Of a stretch of DNA of 64,000 nt, positions 1-64,000 are shown piece after piece. How positions within the stretch are numbered: position 1 is the stretch's first letter; the number at the start of each line of letters is the position of its first letter. The notes beneath the pieces are model-generated. The model made no database searches, was not told the origin of the DNA, and saw only the letters and a program-made list of their open reading frames with translations. The position numbers and the translations under genes were made by a program. The DNA is from Alviniconcha marisindica. Its lineage: Eukaryota > Mollusca > Gastropoda > Provannidae. The DNA lies in assembly GCA_018857735.1 (NCBI GenBank), contig JABMCL010002280.1, forward strand, positions 245,001-309,000. Reading direction: 5' to 3'.

Positions 1-190
1 TTAAACACATGAAAGGTTCAAAAGAATGCTATTTATTACGACAAAACACAACATGCAAATTTCATTTTTCACCTTTTACCTGTTGTTTATGTGTCATTTT
101 GTAGTTTGGTAAAGGGGATTACCCTGAAAATTTGCATGTTGTATTTTGTCCTAATAAATAGCGTTCTTTTGAACCTTTCATATGTTTGGA
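1..190. mobile_element. Hairpin MITE with ~58-bp inverted arms
   Basis: Bases 6-63 and 125-188 are near-perfect reverse complements (for example AAAGGTTCAAAAGAATGC on the left). The spacer is about 60 bp. A half copy lies at 60225-60365. Non-autonomous, no coding capacity. Confidence 0.75.
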
Positions 191-311
191 TCCTGTTTTA
201 GAACGCTAGCAGTCATTCTTGTTTCAGATCACTGTTGAGATAGTTTTCATCACCTTGTAGCCGTTGATCCTCAGACCTTGAATTTTCCTTTTGGTTGTTG
301 TTTCATGGCAG

Positions 312-27929
<27,618 letters not shown>

Positions 27930-27943
<14 letters not shown>

Positions 27944-28590
27944 AACACTGAGTGCTCCTGATTGTAACATGTCAGCCATTGATGAATGTCATGGTGCAGC
28001 TGCTTGTGCAACACAATTGGAGTTTGTGTCTCATTTGCGGACATGCCAGACTGTAAATCCAGCACCTATGTAAAACGCTCAGTGCTCATGACTGTAACAT
28101 GTCAACCATTGATGTCTGCCATGGCACAGCTACTGGTGTAACTTGCATAAAACAATGGGAGTTTCTTACTCACTGGCAGACATGCTGGACTGTAAATCCA
28201 GTGCCCGTGTAAAACACTCAGTGCTCATGACTCTAACACATCAACCACTGATGACTGCCGTAACACAACTGCTGATGCGAGACAATGAGAGTTTGTGGCT
28301 CACTGGCAGACACACTGGACTGTAAATCCAGCACCTATGCAGAACGCTCAGTGCTCATGACTGTAGTAAGTTGACCAGTGACTGCTGTGACACAGCTGCT
28401 GGCACAAGACAATGGAGTTTGTGGCTCATTGGCGGACACACTGGCCTGTAAATCCAGCGCCAATGTAAAACAGTCAGTGCCCATGACTGTAACATGTCAA
28501 CCATTGATGACCGCCATGGCACAACTGCTGGTGCAACACAAAAGGAGTTTGTGGCTCATTGGCGGACATGCAGGACTGTAAATCCAGTGC
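27930..28590. repeat. ~130-bp repeat seeded at gene A stop codon, ~5 copies
   Basis: Units contain GTGCCTATGTAAAAC followed by CAGTGCTCATGACTGTAAC. The first is the real end of the coding sequence (CCTATGTAA). Confidence 0.88.
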
Positions 28591-28599
28591 CTATGTGTT

Positions 28600-29285
28600 T
28601 CACAAATCAGTACAGCAGAAGCCTTCTTCTAACACCACCCTGAACATCAAACATAAATGGTCTCAAAAGACAGGTGGTCCTTGGTTGGGGGTTAATTTAC
28701 ACAGAAATATGAAGGAAAGTGACAGAAAAGGTGATTTTTACAGAACTATGAAGGAAAGTGGCAGAAAAGGCGATTTTGTGGTGTGGTCTCTCATCAGGTG
28801 TTTCACAGGAGTAGGCGTCCTTCTGACTCCAGATGCTAGGGGTGCATACACCAAGCGGTTCACTCAGTAAGTGAAAAAGCAGCACGTCATATTTTTTCTG
28901 TTGAAAATATTTTGTATTCTGTGTATGGTTCATGTTCGTTATGTGTTGAGTGCCTGCAGAATAGAAACTGGCTCTAAAAAACATTTGAGATTGTGTATTG
29001 CAACAGTGACCCAGGTGTGTCTGTGATAAAATGTTCTCTTCTCAGTTTCTTCACTTAGTACACATTGTTGAGGTGTTCCCGCTTTAAAAAAGAAGAAGAA
29101 AAAAAGTGATACCTGTGTTGGTTGTAGTAAGGTGAAATCTAACATTGAGATTTGCTTGTTGACTATTTTTGACTCGACTGCGATTGCTGTTGACCATCTC
29201 ATGTCTGGAGCTGTGGTCCAGCATTTTGCTTGTGATTTGATGACTTGTCTTTTGGACTTGTGTAATGATGTTAATCACTTAATTT
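28600..29285. other. Intergenic or 3' UTR, no feature recognised
   Basis: 28682-28780 holds a ~38-bp direct repeat (AATATGAAGGAAAGTG / ACTATGAAGGAAAGTG). An open frame through 28559-28870 has no recognisable domain. It may be gene A 3' UTR. Confidence 0.4.
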
Positions 29286-31012
29286 GAAAGAATTTTGAGT
29301 GTGTGGTTCATCCTGAGGTTGCTGTAAACAAATTTTGAATCTGTGATTCATGCCGAGGTTTGTGTAAAAAGAATTATGAATGCATGATTTGTCCTGAGGT
29401 TTGTGTAAAATAATTATGAATGTGTGATTGGTCCAGAAGTTGGTATAAAATAATTTTTCATGTGCGACTGTCCTGAAATTGGTGTAACAGAATTTTAATA
29501 TGTGATTGGTCCTGAAGTTGATGTTCATCCTGAGGTTGGTGTGAAAGAATTGTGAATGTACAATTCATCCTGAGGTTGGTGTGAAGGAATTGTCAATGTA
29601 CAATTCATCCTGAGGTTGGTGTGAAAGAATTGTGAATGTACAACTCATCCTGAGGTTGGTGTGAGAGAATTGTGAATGTACAATTCATCCTGAGGTTGGT
29701 GTGCAAGAATTGTGAATGTACAATTCATCCTGAGGTTGGTGTGAAGGAATTGTGAATGTACAATTCATCCTGAGGTTGGTGTGAAAGAATTGTGAATGTA
29801 CAACTCATCCTGAGGTTGGTGTGAGAGAACTGTGAATGTACAATTCATCCTGAGGTTGGTGTGCAAGAATTGTGAATGTACAATTCATCCTGAGGTTGGT
29901 GTGAAGGAATTGTGAAAGTGCAATTCATCCTGAGGTTGGTGTGAAAAAATTGTGAATGTACAATTCATCCTGAGGTTGGTGTGAAGGAATTGTGAATGTA
30001 CAATTCATCCTGAGGTTGGTGTGAAGGAATTGTGAATGTACAATTCATCCTGAGGTTGGTGTGAAGGAATTGTGAATGTACAATTCATCCTGGGGTTGGT
30101 GTGAAAGAATTGTGAATGTACAATTCATCCTGAGGTTGGTATAAAAGAACTGTGAATGTACAATTCATCCTGAAGTTGGTGTGAAAGAATTGTGAATGTA
30201 CAATTCATCCTGAGTTGATGTGAAAGAATTGTGAATGTACAATTCATCCTGAGGTTGGTGTGAAAGAATTGTGAATGTGTGATTGGTCCTGAAGTTGATG
30301 TAAAATATTTTTTAATGTGCAACTGGTCCTGAAATTGGTGTAACAGAATTTTAATATGTGATTGGTCCTGAGGTTGATGTTCATCCTGATGTTGGTGTGA
30401 AAGAATTGTGAATGTACAATTCATCCTGAGGTTGGCGTGAAGGAATTGTGAATATACAATTTATCCTGAGGCTGATGTGAAAGAATTGTGAATGTACAAT
30501 TTATCCTGAGGCTGGTTTGAAAGAATTGTGAATGTACAATTCATCCTGAGGTTGGTGTGAAGGAATTGTGAATGTACAATTCATCCTGAGGTTGGTGTGA
30601 AGGAATTGTGAATGTACAATTCATCCTGAGGTTGGTGTAAAGAATTGTGAATGTACAATTCATCCTGAGGTTGGTGTGAAGGAATTGTGAATGTACAATT
30701 CATCCTGAGGTTGGTGTGAAGGAATTGTGAATGTACAATTCATCCTGAGGTTGGCGTGAAAGAATTGTGAATGTACAATTCATCCTGATGTTGGTGTGAA
30801 GGAACTGTAAATGTACAATTTATCCTGAGGCTGATGTGAAAGAATTGTGAATGTACAATTTATTCTGAGGCTGGTTTGAAAGAATTGTGAATGTACAATT
30901 CATCCTGAGGCTGGAGTGAAAGAATTGTGAATGTACAATTCATCCTGAGGTTGGTGTTCATCCTGAGGTTGGTGTAAAGGAATTTTGAATATGCAATTCA
31001 TCCTGTGGTTTT
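29285..31012. repeat. 40-bp minisatellite, ~42 copies
   Basis: The unit GAATTGTGAATGTACAATTC then ATCCTGAGGTTGGTGTGAAG spans 1.7 kb between the genes. GAATTGTGAATGTACAATTC is near-palindromic. A higher-order block with diverged units (ATGTGCAACTGGTCC) recurs near 29460 and 30310. Confidence 0.95.
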
Positions 31013-31250
31013 CCTATGTGGCTGACAGGAAATTAAATTAACTCACTCCCATCCCCTTACATCATTCAAATGCAGACCTGTTTACATTCAAACAATACAG
31101 TGTACACTTTTCAAAAAAATGTTGTTTTTCAGAGAAAAGTTAAAGTATTTTTTAGTTTCAGCATGAGAGAGAGGTTCAAACAGTATGAAACTAATGTGTG
31201 TAAGTACTAATAAAACATAATAAAAACAATGTGACACTTTGTTAAAGGTG

Positions 31251-31266
31251 TTTATTTAAAAATAAA
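31251..31266. terminator. Candidate bidirectional poly(A) signal
   Basis: TTTATTTAAAAATAAA gives AATAAA on both strands (31261-31266 plus, 31256-31251 minus), between the convergent stop codons. Position 3.3 kb after gene A's stop and 2.6 kb after gene B's is long, so this is tentative. Confidence 0.3.
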
Positions 31267-31906
31267 CAAATCTTTTCAGTTTCATCAAGTACATGCTTCC
31301 ACTGTATCACAAAATGACAAAACTGACACCATTGCACACCATATAACCTATATGACTTTCAAAAATAATCAATAAAGTACATGTATCACTGAAAACAATT
31401 ATACACTAATAATAGTAATACTACTAATAGCAGTCATTTCTATAGTGCCATATCTCACTGACAAGAGCGAGCACACTACACTTTACAAGATCAACAACAA
31501 TGTATTCATAAAACCCACAAAACCACTGTGCTTTATAAGATCAAGAAAAATGCAGACATAAAACAAACAAAAAAGACTATGCCTTACAAAATCAACAAAA
31601 ATGTATCCATAAGATCTCAAAAAACACTATGCTTTACAAGATCAACAAAAATGTACACCAAAAAACTCTAAAATAATAGAACAGCTCCAGAGAAATGTAC
31701 TCACCTATACGACGACACGTAAAGAAAATGAAGCTGTTCTGTTTTGTCAACCTCACCAGCAGCTGTTCACTCATTCCTTCTAAAATAATATATAAACATA
31801 ATACTGTATTCCTCGCACACAACACATATGCACCAGCATACACACGCACGGGTCGCACATAAGGTCTGAAATGAGAGGAAATGGAAATCTGAACTAACAC
31901 TCTGCA

Positions 31907-31945
31907 TCTACTCACTGTTTTTCCTCTCTCTCTATGGTGGGGGGG
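31907..31945 (-). pseudogene. Decayed copy of the WWE exon donor region
   Basis: Plus-strand GCATCTACTCACTGTTTTTC matches CACATCTACTCACTGCTTTC at the gene B exon 23 donor, and similarity continues for about 35 bp, then a G-run. Short, so only moderately sure. Confidence 0.45.
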
Positions 31946-32396
31946 GGGGGGGGGACTCAAGGAAGAAGACAGGAATGAGCGACTTTGCTGGCTTGAGCAT
32001 TGCACTGCCCGAATAGGCCCAGCGCCACCTGGCTAGTGTAGGGGAGATCATTTTCAGCTGACCTGAGCTTTGTCAAAGCCCCAAATATGCCCAGCGCCAC
32101 CTAGCGGGGCGATCCGCAGCTAAGTCGCCCATTGAAATCACTAGTGGCAGTGTTTGTAGAGGTGAGTTTTTCATGCTGCAGACACTACTAGTGCCTTACT
32201 GGTTTAAGGTGCTACATGTAGCAGCATGATTCACAGGACGCTGGGCTGGATCAGCACCAGCCAGTCTGCACCTAACTTCAGTACCTTCCTTGTGTGCCTC
32301 TTGGGCATCAAGGAGAGATGAAGATAAATTGATGGTTGCATCATCTACAAACCTAAATTTAGAAATCTGATGTCTCAACATTCTCTGTGCAAGAAT

Positions 32397-33815
32397 CCCA
32401 GTCAGAGATATGTGCTCCAGCCGGTCAGAGATGGTGTGTTCCAGCTGGTCAGAGATGATGTGTTCCAGCCAGTCAGAGAAGGTGTGTTCCAGCCAATCAG
32501 AGAAGATGTGTTCCAGGCGGTCAGAGATGGTATGTTCCAGCCGGCCAGAGATGATGTGTTCCAGCCAGTCAGAGAAGGTGTTTTCCAGCCAGTCAGAGAT
32601 GATGTGTTCCAGCCAGTCAGAGATCATGTGTTCCAGCCAGTCAGAGATGGTATGTTCCAGCCGGCCAGAGAAGGTGTGTTCCAGCCAGTCAGAGATAGTG
32701 TGTTCCAGCCAGTCAGAGATAGTGTGTTCCAGCCGGTCAGAGATGATGTGTTCCAGCCAGTCAGAGATAGTGTGTTCCAGCCGGCCAGAGAATGGCCAGA
32801 GAAGGTGTGTTCCAGCCAGTCAGAGATAGTGTGTTCCAGCCGGCCAGAGAAGGTGTGTTCCAGCCAGTCAGAGATGGTGTGTTCCAGCCAGTCAGAGATG
32901 ACATGTTCCAGCCAGTCAGAGATGGTGTGTTCCAGCCGGTCAGAGATGATGTGTTCCAGCCAGTCAGAGATGGTGTGTTCCAGCCAGTCAGAGATGACAT
33001 GTTCCAGCCAGTCAGAGATGGTATGTTCCAGCCGGCCAGAGATGTGTTCCAGGTGGTCAAAGATGGTGTATTCCAGCCGGTCAGAGAAGGTGTGTTCCAG
33101 CCAGTCAGAGATAGTGTGTTCCAGCCAGTCAGAGATGATGCGTTCCAGCCAGAGAAGGTGTGTTCCAGCCATTCAGAGATAGTGTGTTCCAGCCGGCCAG
33201 AGAAGGTGTGTTCCAGCCAGTCAGAGATGGTGTGTTCCAGCCAGTCAGAGATGACATGTTCCAGCCAGTCAGAGATGGTGTGTTCCAGCCGGTCAGAGAT
33301 GATGTGTTCCAGCCAGTCAGAGATGGTATGTTCCAGCCGGCCAGAGATGTGTTCCAGGTGGTCAAAGATGGTGTATTCCAGCCGGCCAGAGAAGGTGTGT
33401 TCCAGCCAGTCAGAGATAGTGTGTTCCAGCCAGTCAGAGATGATGCGTTCCAGCCAGTCAGAGATGGTGTGTTCCAGCCAGTCAGAGATGACATGTTCCA
33501 GCCAGTCAGAGATGGTATGTTCCAGCCGGCCAGAGATGATGTGTTCCAAAGATGGTGTATTCCAGCCGGTCAGAGAGTGGTGTGATTCCAGCCAGTCAGA
33601 GATGATGTGTTCCAGCCAGTCAGAGATGACATGTTCCAGCCAGTCAGAGATGGTGTGTTCCAGCCAGTCAGAGATGGTGTGTTCCAGCCGGTCAGAGGTG
33701 GTGTGTTCCAGCCAGTCAGAGATGGTGTGTTCCAGCCGGTCAGAGACGGTGTGTTCCAGCCGGTCAGAGACGGTGTGTTCCAGCCGGTCAGAGACGGTGT
33801 GTTCAAGAATGGCCA
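32397..33815. repeat. 24-bp minisatellite, ~58 copies, open in several frames
   Basis: The unit TTCCAGCCAGTCAGAGATGG then TGTG is 8 codons, so frames stay open on both strands (VFQPVRDG plus, SDWLEHTI minus). It starts 23 bp past gene B's stop and lies in its 3' UTR or flank. I do not treat the ORFs as genes. Confidence 0.95.
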
Positions 33816-33837
33816 GTCTGATGAGGAACTTGTAAGC

Positions 33838-62846
<29,009 letters not shown>

Positions 62847-62949
62847 CTGCAAAACATGTCAATCATGAAAAATTAATTTTGTTTTGTTTTGATCTTTAAC
62901 TGATTGATCAAAATCAGTTCATTTTGAGTTCACTTTGTACAGGCACTTA

Positions 62950-63880
62950 CTTCTTGATCTTGAACTGTATGCTGTTTAACATCCAGTAGTCTGGCTTAGT
63001 GAAGCAGAGTAACGATCGTGCATTGGCGGCCTACTGATTTGTTGCCTGGCCGCTACTAGGGCCTTGAACCACTGGATGGAGGCAGTGTGGACAGTGGAGT
63101 TGCCCAGGTGGTTCCAGTCAGCTGCTGTCTTGATGAATGAGTTTTGCAGTTGGCCTGTGCAACAGCATGGAATTATGTAGGCCCTGTCATTGCTTCTTAT
63201 GTAATCACCAATGGTGTTGGTTGTGACATAGCCAGGTTGTTGTTGGGCTCAAATTTAGTAGGTTTTTGCTGAGTCAGAAATTTGTCAGGAGGCAGTGCTG
63301 GTACCAACCCCTCAACCAGCCTATAGAAGAGAGTTAAGCAGAGTAGCTGGTGGCACTCTCACAGAGGCTGTCGTTTGGTTTTCTTGAGGAGTCTGGTGAC
63401 ACTGCCAGGGATCATGGACCTGTAGTTGCCAATGATGAAATGTGCTGCACTGTGCTCGGTGCACTCCATCAAGTTAATGTCCTTTTTCTGGCAGGGGTCC
63501 CACACGGCAACGCTGTACTCCAGAAGGGGTCAGACAAGGGCCAGGTAGACAGTGTTTCAGCAGGCTGGTGGGCATCGATATAGGTTTCAGCAAATGAAGC
63601 CGAGGATGCCGTTGGCCGTTTTGGTGATGCTGCTGATGTGTGGACCCCACTTGAGATCTTCGAAGATCCGGATCCCCAGGTAGGCACTGGAGGTTACTCG
63701 TTGTAGGATGGTACTGTTTAGCTGATAAAAGAAAGAGGAAGACTGCTGAACTTGAAGGCTGAGGGTGTAGCATTTGCTGGCATTGATACACACACTCCAA
63801 GTGTCTGCCATTGCCTCCAGCTGCCATATGTCCTCTTGAAGTTTTACTGTTCAGTTTGGCCACTTTTTTTTATTTTTATG
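62950..63880 (-). mobile_element. Decayed non-LTR reverse transcriptase C-terminal region
   Basis: Minus-strand translation, with stops and frameshifts, shows SSAYLGIRIFEDLKWGPHIS, LLEYSVAVWDPCQKKDINLM, HSAAHFIIGNYR and VEGLVPALPPDKF: the LEY..VWDP and RAARFV-type landmarks of CR1/L2/Jockey-like RT thumbs. Inactive. Confidence 0.85.
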
Positions 63881-64000
63881 TCCCATCTTATTAAGTTACT
63901 CGTGCCTTTTTTATTGCAAAATCTGCTTTGAGCAGCAACAACATGCTCTGGCAAAGGGAACATATTAATCATCGTTATAAAAAGGCTGTCCCTAGTTTAC
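63880..64000. other. Window end, nothing recognised
   Basis: Unique-looking sequence. The 5' exons of gene B must lie beyond this point. Confidence 0.4.

Noticed and set aside
28559..28870. 103-residue plus-strand ORF after gene A
   Set aside because: Begins inside the stop-edge repeat, has an internal direct repeat and no recognisable domain; treated as UTR or intergenic.
29285..31012. Possible CRISPR-like array of regular repeats
   Set aside because: Repeats are contiguous with no unique spacers, in an intron-rich animal locus; it is a tandem satellite.
31690..31780. Candidate extra minus-strand exon (GMSEQLLVRLTKQNSFIFFT) with a GTGAGT donor
   Set aside because: It lies downstream of gene B's stop codon, has no homologous part in gene A, and no downstream acceptor was found. 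Left unannotated without transcript support.
32792..33835. A 347-residue open frame of VFQPVRDG repeats
   Set aside because: It is the 24-bp satellite read in frame; the frame switches register at indels, both strands are open, and there is no unique flanking coding sequence.
62950..63880. First exons of gene B
   Set aside because: The minus-strand similarity here is to reverse transcriptase and is full of stops; the gene's 5' exons must lie beyond the window.

Overview
This is animal nuclear DNA, most likely from a mollusc and plausibly a gastropod. That taxon is inferred from style: short GT-AG exons spread through long introns, very dense CA, GA and TA microsatellites, tRNA-derived SINEs, foldback MITEs, and decayed non-LTR retrotransposon 3' ends with ATT tails. 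The taxon has not been checked against a database.

The window holds two large paralogous genes facing each other tail to tail. Gene A (plus strand) has 22 exons from 312 to its stop at 27943. Gene B (minus strand) has 24 exons from 62846 down to its stop at 33838. Both run off the window at their 5' ends. Spliced as listed, every exon joins in phase and both totals divide by three: gene A 2418 nt (805 residues plus stop) and gene B 3585 nt (1194 residues plus stop). Each protein has an N-terminal region of unknown function, a helical segment, a low-complexity linker, a von Willebrand factor A (vWA) domain with a DxSxS metal-binding motif, a helical spacer, two MIB/HERC2 domains and a C-terminal WWE domain. 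Eleven exons have identical lengths in the two genes. No RING, HECT or other catalytic domain is visible, so an adaptor role linked to ubiquitin and ADP-ribose is only a domain-based inference.

Layout. 1-311: hairpin MITE. 312-27943: gene A, with introns full of minisatellites, three SINE-1 copies, one SINE-2 copy and retroelement ends. 27944-33837: intergenic or 3' UTR, with a stop-codon-derived repeat, a 40-bp array, a candidate two-way poly(A) site and a 24-bp array that is open in several frames. 33838-62846: gene B, with a 1.07 kb TIR element filling most of its last intron, two other TIR or foldback elements, two large compound satellites and a retroelement end sitting on a 5' splice site. 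62847-64000: reverse transcriptase remnant.

The most unusual pattern is that many minisatellites, and several single duplicate blocks, are built from the genes' own exon-intron junctions or stop-codon edge. They therefore carry multiple copies of real 5' or 3' splice sites. In the two paralogs this has happened separately at the same acceptor, that of the exon beginning GVED. Coordinates and translations were read by eye; no alignment, transcript or database search was run.
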